NCBI GenBank assembly: GCA_947646735.1
Contig: CANTFK010000785.1
Coordinates: forward strand, 124,001 to 188,000
Reading direction: 5' to 3'
DNA from: Peronospora farinosa
Taxonomy: Eukaryota > Oomycota > Peronosporomycetes > Peronosporales > Peronosporaceae
Length of the DNA stretch: 64,000 nucleotides
The notes under the pieces are model-generated. The model was not told where the DNA came from. It did not search any database and worked only from the letters and a program-made list of their open reading frames with translations. Position 1 is the stretch's first letter, and each line of letters begins with the position of its first letter. A program made the translations under genes and the position numbers. This document shows positions 10,300 through 19,904 of the stretch, one piece after another.

Positions 10300-10755
10300 T
10301 GTAATGGGGCACCCTCCGACTAAACTGATTACAGTATAGTCTACTTTCACTGATTACAGTGAAAGCAGGTGCCTCAGAACCTCACGTAAACGTGAGCAGA
10401 GGAAGCTTATCAACTAAACAAACGCTTAGTTGAAAGGGAAAAGAAAACTGTATTTAATATAGTTAATTATCTAATAAAACTAATCTGTTATAACCTATGT
10501 TAACTATATTAAACTACAACTATGTATATTGACGACTTGCCCTCCACTCATTGCGCGCGTCCATCGGTCATTGGTCAGCGCGTTGGTTGATATGATGGCC
10601 CATATCAACCAATGAGAGGGCATCTCCAACTTCAAGGAGATCTAGGAACAATATTATTAGAAAAGGTAATATTGCCAAAATATTATTAGTTATAATATTT
10701 TTTTATTGACACTTCACATAAGTGTCAATATTATGTAACGGGCTCACCCGTTACA
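10300..10755 (-). repeat. Element D 5' LTR
   Basis: This 456-bp LTR reads TGTAACGGG...CCCCATTACA on the minus strand. Its inverted partner is at 15337-15793 with only about eight differences by eye. It contains several short perfect inverted repeats, among them tgacactt/aagtgtca, ctcacgt/acgtgag and ctttcactg/cagtgaaag. The outer flank is cccag (10756-10760). Confidence 0.9.
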
Positions 10756-11279
10756 CCCAGCCGCTAGTCAAGCCGCCACGATGTACGCCGCCACGCCCGT
10801 AGTCCCAAAGTTCCGGCGTCTCCACTTAGGCACGCTCGCGTAATCCTTTTTATCCGATGCAAGCAACAAGAGACCCTCCCTGGGTGGGACCTGTTGACAA
10901 GATAGACATCCACGCCTTTCAAGCAAAAAAAAACTACCACTGGACACCGCCGTCGACTGGCCCCAGACCTGCACCTCCTTCGCGTGTGTGCAAAGGATCG
11001 TGCAGCCTGGATGGCCTTCAGCGCGGCGCTTATAGCGCGCGCTGCTTAATGGACCCTGGCGAGAGTAGAGAGAAATGTTGAGAATGAGAGATAATTTGAC
11101 GCATGCGGAAGTTGAGCCACTTTGGTGGCAAGACGGCTCGCGTAACGCGTTTACATTACATTAGGCACAAGTCGACACGTAATCAAGTCAGCATTACACA
11201 CAAAGACTATAAGTAGTTTTAAAGGTTTTACTGCAAGTACTATACTTGTTAGGTACAGCGTATGCTGCAATTGTCAGGT
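10756..11279. other. Intergenic, no gene recognised
   Basis: This lies between the D LTR and the end of the USP gene and should include the USP 3' untranslated region. Short open frames (for example 10857-11081 +) show no recognisable domain. The first five bases, cccag, are the putative target duplication of element D. Confidence 0.6.
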
Positions 11280-13538
11280 CTAGGCCGTGCGCTGCCGCTT
11301 AACATCATTTTTCTTACGCAATAAAGTCGTTTGAAAGACGTTCGTACGACCTTCGTTCAGAACAAACTCCCTGCGCTTCCTAACCTTCTTCACCTTGCCC
11401 GTGTCAAGATTCTCATCCCAGTAGTCCTGGCGACCGACGTTGCGGTGTTTCCATTCCTCCTGCTTCAAAGCATTCAGTACCCGATCGTGCTTTGCAGCCA
11501 ACTCTTTGTCAGCCATCTCATGATGTGGCACCGCGTCGCTACTGCTTGTCGTCTTGGAGGACTCGACGTCCGTCTCGCCAGCCCATTTGTCCACTTCACG
11601 ACCAAAAAGCGCCGCGGTTCGTACACCCACTTTCTTATAATGCTGTGGGTCAAGTGGAACTCGTCTAGTACTTGTCGGTTTTACTAATGAAATGACAGCA
11701 TCTTTCGTCAGTGCGTCTACTTCGGGATCAATTGGTAGCTCGTCCACCGATCGAGTCATGAACAGACGCGGGCAAGTTTTCCACGTTGCCAATCTATACT
11801 TATACAATCGACCAACACGACCACCAAAGCTAGACGTTAATGAGTGCTTCATTCGGTGACGGGCAGCAAAGGTTAATGGAGACACTGACGGCATTGACGT
11901 GACTTTAAATGTCACTACCGCCTTAACCTTTTCCGGAATCACAACCAGGGGTTTGTCAACGTCGGTAGCATCAATCGGATTAGCCACCGTCGTCTTTAGA
12001 CTGGCGAGAAAGCCATTCATGTCCAATTCCTTCGTTTTCATCATTACTGGTTTTGTCATTTTCCCAGATACTTCTTCAAATTGTTTCGTCTCCATCAATT
12101 CTTTAGGCTTTTTGAGCGTAGCTTCTTCGTATTTCGGCTTTGGACGTTCAGATGGAGGTAACACTCGCGAGTAAAACAACATGTACGCCTTTTGCTGTAA
12201 CACAGTGTCTACACTCACCCAGCGCACAGAATCATCGTTCATTTCGTACCATTGACTGGACGATCCTTTCACAAAGGCGTAGTAATGTCCACAATCCGTA
12301 GAAAATCCAGCATGGACCAAAACTGCATACAATTCGTATTTTGTACGTCCACGACGACGATCTTCGCATGTTTTACTCATTCCTGGCGCAATGTCAAGTA
12401 CACGAGGAAACTCGATATGCCGCTTGATTTTACCAAACATGTGGTCAAACCTCTTTAACTGAATCACTAAAACGTTCGGGCCCTCAGCAATTGTCAGCCC
12501 CTTTTCGGCACGACTTGGTTTGCCGCAACTAGAACATTTCCACGCATTGCGGTCATCCAATTTTTCAATGGCCGTAAAGTGTCGCAACGCACCTTTGATA
12601 CTCTTGACACCATTGGAAATTTCCAACGACAAGTCTAAAAAGTCGTCAAAACGTTCCGAAATATACCCGCATTTTGCACATTTAAGCAAACTTTTCAGTT
12701 TGCCACCAAATACGCGATGCACAAATGTTGTAGATGCTGCTGAATCACTTTCACTTTTGATGTGAGCTTTTCGTAAACACGAACGTTGCATTGAATCCAA
12801 CAGCAACCGAAAAAATTCATGCGAATCTTCCTGTCGTCCAATACGAAAACCTTTGGAAAGGTGACGAACATTCATCACCAATTCTTTTGGTTGCAATACG
12901 CGCACGGTATTGTTGCCATGCACGGAGTGCAACAGTCTCGACATAGCACGAACACTGCAAAACCCACCATCATTCTCATTGCCACGAAATCCATTTTTAC
13001 CCCCAACCTTCTTACCATATTTAAATGACGTGTTGTTGCTACTGGACGGTAATGCACCTCCGTTGAACGACGCAAAAACCTCCTTGTCCAATAGGAGCTG
13101 AGCAAAACACGGAGTGTAGGTCAGACACTGCAACACAGAGTTAAGGTAACATGTGTTACCGAGATTGGCAAAACCTGGACCGATTTTCTTTGAGTATTGC
13201 CAGGTTACCACTCTCTCAACTGACTCGACAGTAGTCAATTGTTTCGTTTCTCTTGTCTTGGATTTCTTGTTTTCAGTTGAGTTGCCATCCAATCGACCAA
13301 TCACACGTACGTTCTTGGCCCGAACGAAAGAAATGCGACGTTCATTTACTAAAACAACAGCCGATTTGCATTGCACCTTGAATGGAAGCGTGCCTTTGGC
13401 TGAAGTTAAAGCGTCAGTTTCGTCTAGAGACTTCACGTCATGCACTGCTACTTTTGCAGGTTCAAAGACCGAGGAAGGAAATGATGGTGATCGAACCGTC
13501 GGGGTCAGCTTTGGGGCATGTGCGGCCATAACCAGCAT
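11280..13538 (-). CDS. Ubiquitin-specific protease (USP/UBP, USP36-like)
   Basis: A 752-residue intronless protein that should remove ubiquitin from substrates. The catalytic domain starts near residue 119 with the Cys box GPGFANLGNTCYLNSVLQCL (nucleophile Cys130). The zinc-ribbon half-sites CAKC and CSSC follow, then NVLVIQLKRFDHMFGKIKRH, and the His box TDCGHYYAFVKGSSSQWYEM with the later DDSVRW. The domain ends at YMLFYSR. The tail of about 270 residues is basic (KKVRKRREFVLNEGR). Domain layout and basic tail resemble the nucleolar USP36/Ubp10 group, but the exact orthologue cannot be fixed. The start MLVMAAHAPK is the first ATG; a second ATG lies three codons on. It is the only host gene here without sign of duplication or hairpin tiling, and looks intact. 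Confidence 0.92.
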   Translation of the reverse strand: MLVMAAHAPKLTPTVRSPSFPSSVFEPAKVAVHDVKSLDETDALTSAKGTLPFKVQCKSAVVLVNERRISFVRAKNVRVIGRLDGNSTENKKSKTRETKQLTTVESVERVVTWQYSKKIGPGFANLGNTCYLNSVLQCLTYTPCFAQLLLDKEVFASFNGGALPSSSNNTSFKYGKKVGGKNGFRGNENDGGFCSVRAMSRLLHSVHGNNTVRVLQPKELVMNVRHLSKGFRIGRQEDSHEFFRLLLDSMQRSCLRKAHIKSESDSAASTTFVHRVFGGKLKSLLKCAKCGYISERFDDFLDLSLEISNGVKSIKGALRHFTAIEKLDDRNAWKCSSCGKPSRAEKGLTIAEGPNVLVIQLKRFDHMFGKIKRHIEFPRVLDIAPGMSKTCEDRRRGRTKYELYAVLVHAGFSTDCGHYYAFVKGSSSQWYEMNDDSVRWVSVDTVLQQKAYMLFYSRVLPPSERPKPKYEEATLKKPKELMETKQFEEVSGKMTKPVMMKTKELDMNGFLASLKTTVANPIDATDVDKPLVVIPEKVKAVVTFKVTSMPSVSPLTFAARHRMKHSLTSSFGGRVGRLYKYRLATWKTCPRLFMTRSVDELPIDPEVDALTKDAVISLVKPTSTRRVPLDPQHYKKVGVRTAALFGREVDKWAGETDVESSKTTSSSDAVPHHEMADKELAAKHDRVLNALKQEEWKHRNVGRQDYWDENLDTGKVKKVRKRREFVLNEGRTNVFQTTLLRKKNDVKRQRTA

Positions 13539-13907
13539 TGGGATTAATGTGCCCAGCGACTGGAAGTAAAACCTGACGACTGGTTGGTCTGAAACGCGCG
13601 AATGGATGAGTCCGTTTTTTTTACCTAGAAAAATGGGTCAAAAAGATAAAGTAGGTACGAAATGATTTAGCCAATGGGTTGCTAGTTGCATGACTCTGAA
13701 AAATGGCACTAAAAGCGATTGTAAAATACGAGTTAATCTTCAAGATTCAATGCTAAAAACATGACGCCTACTTTTTAAGCGCAGCCTCGTTTTATGCGTC
13801 TACAGCGAAAGATGCTAAGCCATTGCTGGTGTAAGTCTACCGAATACATTTTGATTCTTCTTTGGATACTGCTGGCGCTGCAGGTTTTCCAGTGTCAACA
13901 TTGTAAT
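13539..13907. other. USP upstream region
   Basis: On the minus strand a weak oomycete-initiator-like stretch (actcatccattcg, near 13598-13612) lies about 60-70 bases before the USP start. No other element was recognised. The stretch may also hold the end of the fragment at 13908-14110: after the stop at 13908 another frame reads on as NYNVDTGKPAAPAVSKEE, so a frameshifted C-terminus is possible. Confidence 0.3.
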
Positions 13908-14110
13908 TTAGTGAAGTGTCAAGACCTCTTTTCGACTATCGCCTGAATCTACTAAGTGTACTAAACAATCATTGATCCATTGAAACCCTGCAAGACCTGC
14001 TGGTTTGTAAGCATCAACCATCGTTTTCAGATCTTTTTCATCATTGCGTAAACATCGTTTATTCATAAGCTCGTGGAGTGTCTCCGATAGAATGCACCAT
14101 TTTCTATCTG
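13908..14110 (-). pseudogene. Unrecognised C-terminal coding fragment
   Basis: The minus strand reads about 66 codons ending in TAA at 13910-13908. It has balanced, protein-like composition: KWCILSETLHELMNKR, then DEKDLKTMVDAYKP, then GLAGFQWINDCLVHLVDSGD. An in-frame TAG precedes it near 14115. The only ATG would give about 52 residues. No family was recognised. It may be a last exon or a relic of a neighbouring gene broken by the rearrangement near 14242. Confidence 0.3.
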
Positions 14111-14431
14111 TATGCTAGGTCAAATTTCAGTCTCATCCGCCGGTCTATCATTGAAGGCTTCCTACTGCTAGAAAAAATGTGCTTGTGTTTCCGTTTGCAT
14201 TTTTGCACCTCCTATCCCTTCACGCATTTCAGAAGAGATGCGAGCCCTCCACCGGGGCTCAGTAAGGAGGTACGCCTCCTTAGGCGCTCTTGACGAGGTG
14301 CTCAGGCACCCCGGGCATGGGTCGCCACAAGAGAGGCATAACAGGCCTGCCTCTCTAGATAAACGGTGCAAACGATAGCATGCACCGGACGTACTTCGTT
14401 TCTCAAACTTATTGCGGCTAGCAAAAAGTCT

Positions 14432-15301
14432 TTAAAACCAAGCCTCTTTCCCAACGTTTAAAACGTTGGTGATAAACGCGTTCCAAGATTGTAGGAACGC
14501 GTTGGCCTCACGCTTCTTGTGTGGGCCATACCATCGATGTTCAAGGAACACATCGATGTAATAATCGTTCTCAGTGCGAAAGTTTTTCGCACTGGCGTCA
14601 AGGCCATGAAGCTTTGACGCATCAAACAACGGTATGGGGAAACGTTCGTTGGTCTTTCCAGACCAACGATCAAGCAGATGCTTAGGTAGCATCCATGGCT
14701 TGCGATCAGGAGCAAGACGCAATACGTTGCGGTATAAAGCCTCCTGCGTGGTGTCAACAGAAGTACCGACACCACGAGAATTAGTGTCAACAGAAGTACC
14801 GACACTATGAGCATTGATGTCAGTAGAAGCACTGACATCACCCTTACGGTCCCCACCCGAGTCACTATCCTTCGACTCGTTTGGCGAGTCGTCTGATTCA
14901 TCAGACGACCCGAACATTTCACGGTACACTGATTCACTCAATGTACCACGATCCCTCTTCGTAACATTAGACGACGAGGTATCACCCTGGAAAGAGCCCG
15001 GGAGTGGAACAGGTGACTTTGAGCCGGATGCGTCATCCGACTCACTAGAGTAGTCAACGACTAACTCTTGGTCAACTTCTTCACGTGGCGAAGCGCCACG
15101 TGAACCTGCAACAGGCGTTGCAGGCTGATGTTGACTTCCAGCAGACACATTAGTGTCTGCTGGCTGAGGCTGTGAAGCCTCAGTAGCGGCTGCACGCCTG
15201 TGTGCAGCCGAGCTCTTGGCTGCCTTAGCAGCGACGCGCATTGACTTTGTCATAGCGTAATTGTTGAATGAAAGAAAATTCAACAAGTGCTCCTTTCCCA
15301 T
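14432..15301 (-). CDS. Element D antisense ORF
   Basis: A 289-residue ORF lies opposite to the element's coding direction, starting with ATG at 15301, about 36 bases from the LTR. It has an Ala/Ser/Gln-rich N-terminus, an acidic Ser/Asp-rich middle (ELVVDYSSESDDASGSKS, then SSDESDDSPNESKDSDSGGD), a repeated GTSVDTN motif and a more globular end (KPWMLPKHLLDRWSG, then RFPIPLFDASKLHG). It matches no known family. Position and acidic start (VDYSSESD against AVDYESDT) recall the antisense ORF of element E. Much of its DNA consists of adjoining perfect inverted repeats, up to 11-bp arms (15080-15104). Confidence 0.6.
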   Translation of the reverse strand: MGKEHLLNFLSFNNYAMTKSMRVAAKAAKSSAAHRRAAATEASQPQPADTNVSAGSQHQPATPVAGSRGASPREEVDQELVVDYSSESDDASGSKSPVPLPGSFQGDTSSSNVTKRDRGTLSESVYREMFGSSDESDDSPNESKDSDSGGDRKGDVSASTDINAHSVGTSVDTNSRGVGTSVDTTQEALYRNVLRLAPDRKPWMLPKHLLDRWSGKTNERFPIPLFDASKLHGLDASAKNFRTENDYYIDVFLEHRWYGPHKKREANAFLQSWNAFITNVLNVGKEAWF

Positions 15302-15320
15302 AGTCACTAATGTGACTGTT

Positions 15321-15336
15321 GGTTGAGGGGGGGGGG
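15321..15336 (+). promoter_or_regulatory. D-type polypurine tract
   Basis: The sequence ggttgag followed by a run of g abuts the LTR start at 15337. It is the expected plus-strand primer and shows that this LTR is a 3' LTR read on the plus strand. Confidence 0.7.
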
Positions 15337-15793
15337 TGTAACGGGGTGAGCCCGTTACATAATATTGACACTTATGTGAAGTGTCAATAAAAAATTATTA
15401 TAACTAATAATATTTTGACAATATTACCTTTTCTTATAATATTGTTCCTAGATCTCCTTGAAGTTGGAGATGCCCTCTCATTGGTTGATATGGGCCATCA
15501 TATCAACCAACGCGCTGACCAATAACCGATGGACGCGCGCAATGAGTGGAGGGCAAGTCGTTAACATACATAGTTGTAGTTTAATATAGTTAACATAGGT
15601 TATAACAGATTAGTTTTATTAGATAATTAACTATATTAAATACAGTTTTCTTTTCCCTTTCAACTAAGCGTTTGTTTAGTTGATAAGCTTCCTCTGCTCA
15701 CGTTTACGTGAGGTTCTGAGGCACCTGCTTTCACTGTAATCAGTGAAAGTAGACTATACTGTAATCAGTTTAGTCGGAGGGTGCCCCATTACA
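15337..15793 (+). repeat. D-type 3' LTR
   Basis: This 457-bp LTR runs from TGTAACGGGG to CCCCATTACA and is the inverted counterpart of 10300-10755. Its first bases form a perfect hairpin with arms tgtaacggg and cccgttaca. The right flank is ctggg. Confidence 0.9.
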
Positions 15794-16672
15794 CTGGGGG
15801 TGAGAGCGGCAAGAGAGAGAGGTTTGTGAAGGGAAAGGGCCGTCCAAAACTGACGGATGCCGCGGAAGCATCCGTCAAAGGCATGAGCTAGCTTAAAGCT
15901 AGCTCAAGCCTTCCGGGAGGGCGTTATTTCAACCCGACCAGGATGATTTGTGCCTATTACCAATATAAAAAGGGCAAATCTGATGAAGTTTTCACAGCCA
16001 CTTGGTCGTTAGAGCGACAGTCGGAATAACGTAAGCAATTGAAGGTGATGACGAGCTGCAGATACAACACCTGTACTGTTTGCTGACGACAGACACATTT
16101 GATAAAGACCTGCAAGTCTGGAACATGATGATATGACGCTTGATTACATGACGCCCGATTTAGTTATCGTCTGGCCACAGATGACGATAACTGAGAGTTA
16201 TACAATAGCATCACTGATGATATTTTTAACGTGACAATGCTAGTAGCAACCGTAGTTTAAAACACAGACCTAAAAGCTGGACTTCGAAAAATGCAACAGC
16301 ACATTCACATTAATGAGGATGACGCCAATCTGGGACTAGGCGTCATCAAAGAACGTCAGTCAGTTACATCATTAAGCGAGATTGAAATAGTAGCGATGCG
16401 CATGTGCAGAGATGACACACATAATTACATACTAAACAATCAGTCGTTAGATTTATATTTAGTTAAATCTTGAATGTACATCAGTCTTGAATTTGTTAAC
16501 TACCTCTCACTGCGCGCAAGAAGCTGATAAGATTCTGCGTGTCGTAGGTGTATCCCTTGTTTAAAAAGTTCGGTGCGCGGTTCGCTTTGGTGAACGGAAA
16601 CTGTTGGTGCGACCGCTTTAGTGGTCGACCAAACACCTCACCACCGCGCACGGAGGTTAGACGGTTTGACCG
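15794..16672. other. Unassigned stretch between the D and C LTRs
   Basis: No gene is recognised; a 60-codon frame at 16291-16473 (+) has no known motif. Two strong inverted repeats near 15853-15912 (gacggatgc/gcatccgtc and tgagctagctt with its complement) and looser ones near 16590-16665 resemble the style of D and E, so part may be debris of another such element. A tataaaaagg string sits near 15965. Confidence 0.35.
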
Positions 16673-17505
16673 CGTGGTGGAGTAGGCTCTCAAAATTGTA
16701 AGGTGAGACCCTAAACCACTCGCTTTGCAGGACTGTCGACTGTCGGAGGGGGTACCCCGATGCCGCGTATGAACCTTCTCTCGCCTTGTGTACCCGTCGG
16801 CTGGCGGGTTGCACTACTCGGAAGACTTGATGAAGATGTAGACGTCTGCCTTGAGGTGGGGGGCCTCGAGTGGATTTTCTTCACTCGGTCGGCCGGTAAG
16901 TGGCCACTCGATCGACCTTGTCGAGAGTGGACTTAGAGCCAAATTCTTCAGGGCCGCTTGTCGTCCCTGGCCTTTTCCTTCTGTTTCAGGGGTATTAACC
17001 ACCTGACCTTTACTTTGCTCCCGGACCGTGAGGTAAGGGAGACCTCTTCCGATAGCGGGTATTGGGGGGTGTTGCTACTCGAACGAGCTCACAGGCCAAA
17101 TATATCCTGGAGCTCTATTCGCATTTGAACTTCGCTACACAACTGTCTTCGACGGGGGGCCAAAATATATCCCTTCCCGGAACAGTGAGTAACTTAGAAC
17201 AAGTCCTTCTTGGGTGACGGAGTCTTTGCCACGTAGATCGCAAATTGAGTAGTATTTAATATAGTCCTATCCTTTTAACTCCTTTACTCTATCCTTGCCT
17301 GAAGCTCTGATTCCTTGCGTTGACGGGTCTGATCCTTGTGTTAACTGGTCAGGAGTGTCTGAACCCCGAGGGGCCGAGGTCGACTGACGAGGGATCAAGT
17401 CGACCGATGAGGGACCCAGGTATACCAACGAGGGACCGGGTCGACCGATGAGGGACCCAGGTCTACCAACGAGGGACCGGGTCGACCAATGAAGGTCCAT
17501 GGTCA
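16673..17505 (-). repeat. Element C 3' LTR
   Basis: This is an inverted homologue of the A LTR at 5330-6249. The outer end reads cgtggtggag on the plus strand, where TG...CA ends predict tgtggtggag, so one terminal base seems mutated. The inner end is ccatggtca next to the polypurine complement ctcccttc. It carries about five minisatellite units near 17380-17500. Confidence 0.72.
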
Positions 17506-19600
17506 ACTCCCTTCGGTACCGGTTAACCAGTACCCTGATACTGTTTTCTCTTTTGTGGGTCCTGCAAATTGTTTTACGCCAACGTTCGCTCCCCTTCGAG
17601 GCCCCTGTCTCTCTGGTATCTTTTCCCGGACCCACGGTATATACTCCGAAGCCAGCTGGATTCTGGGGTCCCTATATCGCAAAAACAGCACTTCACCACA
17701 GCCGCTCCCTGCACTTGCTCAGCCGTACAAGGGATTGAGCACGCGCATGTCTTCACTTCCTTCGTCACGTAGGTCCTTTACTGCCCCCTTTGTTATCCGT
17801 CCATCTCTAACTCATGTCGTGCCAGCCATGTCTTCCCCTGCTTCTGACCCACCATCTGCTGACTTACCGTCCGCTGACCCACCGTCTGAAGAGCCGACCT
17901 CGATCGTCCCCGAGCCTTCGGTTGACCCTCCATTCGAAGAGGCGTCCTTGGCCGACCTTCCCGGGCTGGTATCTTCACCGTTGAGTTCTGCCGAAACTGT
18001 CGTCGTTGACAGCTCTCCTGTTTTTACCGCTTTGCCTCCTGCCAAGACGGTAGATTCTTCTGCCACGTCGGTCTCCATGGTTGACACTCCGTCTTCCGCG
18101 CCAGTCGACGTGCGTGTAGCTCTGCAGGAACTGCAAGCTCTCGTGGACTCACAATTTCATCGCATAGAAGACTGCGAGGGTCGGCTAGGTGTCATTTCCA
18201 CTTCGGCCACCTTATTGGCCACTCGTTGTGAGCGTTTGGAAGAGACGTTACGCGACAACTCCCGGCTGGTGGTCTAACTCCACGAAGCCCTCAGCGCGAG
18301 ACGGCACTAGTGGACCGCCTGCGATGGAAGATCGACCACATTCGAAGCCGTTACTCGCTTCTTGCTGCAGAGCTTGATCACGTCGACTTCTCCGATGGGC
18401 TACCTTCGGGACCAGCTTCTCCTTCGGCAGCTTCGCCCCCGGCCGTATGTTCCCCTTCGAGGCCGTCGAAAGCTCTTGGTAAACGGTACAGGTGGCCGTC
18501 ACCCCGTGTACCTGCCAAAGTTTCCAAGCCTCCGAGGCTTGACACGTCCGCAATACCGCTGTCGGAAGTCTCTGGTGGCCGCTCTCCTGTCTTGCTGGAG
18601 TTTTCGGAAGACGACCTCAGCGACGACAGCGAGACACTTCGGGCGGCGATGGACAAGTCTCGTTCTTCTAGTCGGCGCCTCACCAGTGCAAGCTCTTAAC
18701 GTCTTCCACTGACGTCCACTCCCCCATTGAGGACCACCTCGGCTTCCGGTCTCTCGCTGAAACGAACGATGTTTTGGACGTCGGACTCGAGACTGAGTCG
18801 TCTGCGGAGAAAGAAAAGAGCGCGCCCACTGTTGCGGACAACAATTCGCCCCTTTCGACCGACTCTTGCTCGCTCCCCAAGGATGCCATGATCCCAGTTT
18901 ACATAAAGCTGAAGACCTTCTCTGCCGCGGAGGTGGCTCCTTGGGCCGTCGACCTGGTCAATTCTTGGTGCATTGTAACAATGTCTCCAAAAGCCTTGGT
19001 CGACCAGCTGGATCTACCATGTGCTTGGTTCGGTCCTCCGGACGGAAACCTCGACCGCCCTCCCAAATGGAAGAAGTCAGTGGTGAACTCCCCGATGATC
19101 CAGAAAATGCTGGCGACGGAACCTTGGGTAGCAGCCAGTGTTCCCATTCAACCCGTTTCCTTCCAACCTGTTGGCTGGTTCGCCCAGTTAGCGGCGACCT
19201 ACACACGGTTTGACGAAGAGCATAGCCAAGCGCTCTGGGAGGCGACCCACTTCCTGTGGATCTCCAAGGACCAAGCGCGAGAGAACTCTTTCCTTGCGTC
19301 ATATTATAAAGCGCGGAAGAATCGTGGAATCGGGCGACTCGAGCATGGCGGGAGGTGATCGACTTTATCCTCGTTGAGATGAGTAAGGGTTCCTGCGTTC
19401 TCGACATTTTCCTGGACCCCTTCTTCCGTCATCTTCCTCGAACCCGCCGTGTAGTTTACTGGTACGTGGTCGTGAGGAGGTGTCAGATACAGTTGACCTT
19501 CTAGAGGCCCTTCAGGTGTCGAATTCCACGTGGACGTGGCTTTGTAATATCGATTGTCTTCCGTGCCCCATCTTGGAACTTTAGTCCCGCGCCTCATAGG
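17499..19600 (+). pseudogene. Element C antisense ORF, decayed
   Basis: This is homologous along its length to the antisense ORF of element A. The ATG at 17499 matches the A start, but the frame shifts before 17570. The pieces are 17570-18277 (Pro-rich region and coiled coil), 18310-18699 (RLRWKIDHIRSRYSLLAAEL, then SEDDLSDDSETLRAAMDKSR), 18774-19358 (VAPWAVDLVNSWCI, PVSFQPVGWFAQLAATYTRF) and a last part to about 19600 (FFRHLPRTRRVVYWY). At least three frameshifts and several stops make it a pseudogene. Its value is that it fixes the ancestral frame and confirms a single long protein. Confidence 0.75.
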
Positions 19601-19739
19601 TAAGTTTGGTCCGCCCTCTTGGGACTTCCTTTGAACACGACCATTCGTTCTCTTCGACCCTATTTTTTTGCGTCTATCCATCTTCCATATCTTTTGCCAT
19701 ACTTTCTTCTGTTTTCAGGTGATCTTGTCAGTCTTCCTT

Positions 19740-19904
19740 CTTCTATACATCGGACTCGTGAAAGGTCGAGGTCTTTCCATAGGAGACCCAGGTCTACCAG
19801 CGAGGGACCGGGTCCACCAATGAGGGACCAGGTCTACCAATGAGGTCCCGATCATGTTTACTTATGAGGGACCAGTTCTACCAATGAGGGCCCGACCAGG
19901 TCTA
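19740..19904. repeat. Element C spacer minisatellite, left part
   Basis: Units such as gagggaccaggtctaccaat repeat up to the insertion point of element B and resume at 33089 (tctaccaacgagggacc). The unit matches the LTR minisatellite of A and C, so the antisense ORF of C is bracketed on both sides by the same repeat. Confidence 0.7.
19901..19904. other. Target-site duplication of B, left copy (tcta)
   Basis: tcta precedes the B 5' LTR and is repeated at 33089-33092 after the 3' LTR. Four bases is short and the site lies in a repeat, so the support comes mainly from the clean continuation of element C. Confidence 0.6.

Larger units (their letters stand above)
6250..10755 (-). mobile_element. 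Element D: 5' part of a Ty3/gypsy retrotransposon
   Basis: Reading on the minus strand: 5' LTR (10755-10300), primer binding site, gag, protease, a linker, RT and RNase H, cut off at 6250 where the A LTR begins. Integrase is absent. A matching 3' end with antisense ORF and LTR lies at 14242-15793 in the opposite orientation. The whole element is packed with short inverted repeats. It is closest in the window to element E (same primer site, same LTR start tgtaacgggg, similar gag and RT). Confidence 0.88.
14242..15793 (+). mobile_element. 3' end of a D-type retrotransposon
   Basis: It holds an antisense ORF, a G-rich polypurine tract and an LTR nearly identical to the D 5' LTR but inverted. 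The left edge is not sharp; the dense short inverted repeats typical of D begin by 14242 (gagccc/gggctc, then taaggagg/cctcctta). The outer flank ctggg is the reverse complement of the flank of the D 5' LTR, so this is probably the other end of the same insertion, separated by an inversion. No integrase or chromodomain coding was found. Confidence 0.8.

Noticed and set aside
11331..11687. Plus-strand ORFs opposite the USP gene
   Set aside because: They are shadows of an intact, conserved protease frame.
15960..15975. tataaaaagg as a TATA box
   Set aside because: No gene starts at a suitable distance, and the stretch looks like element debris.
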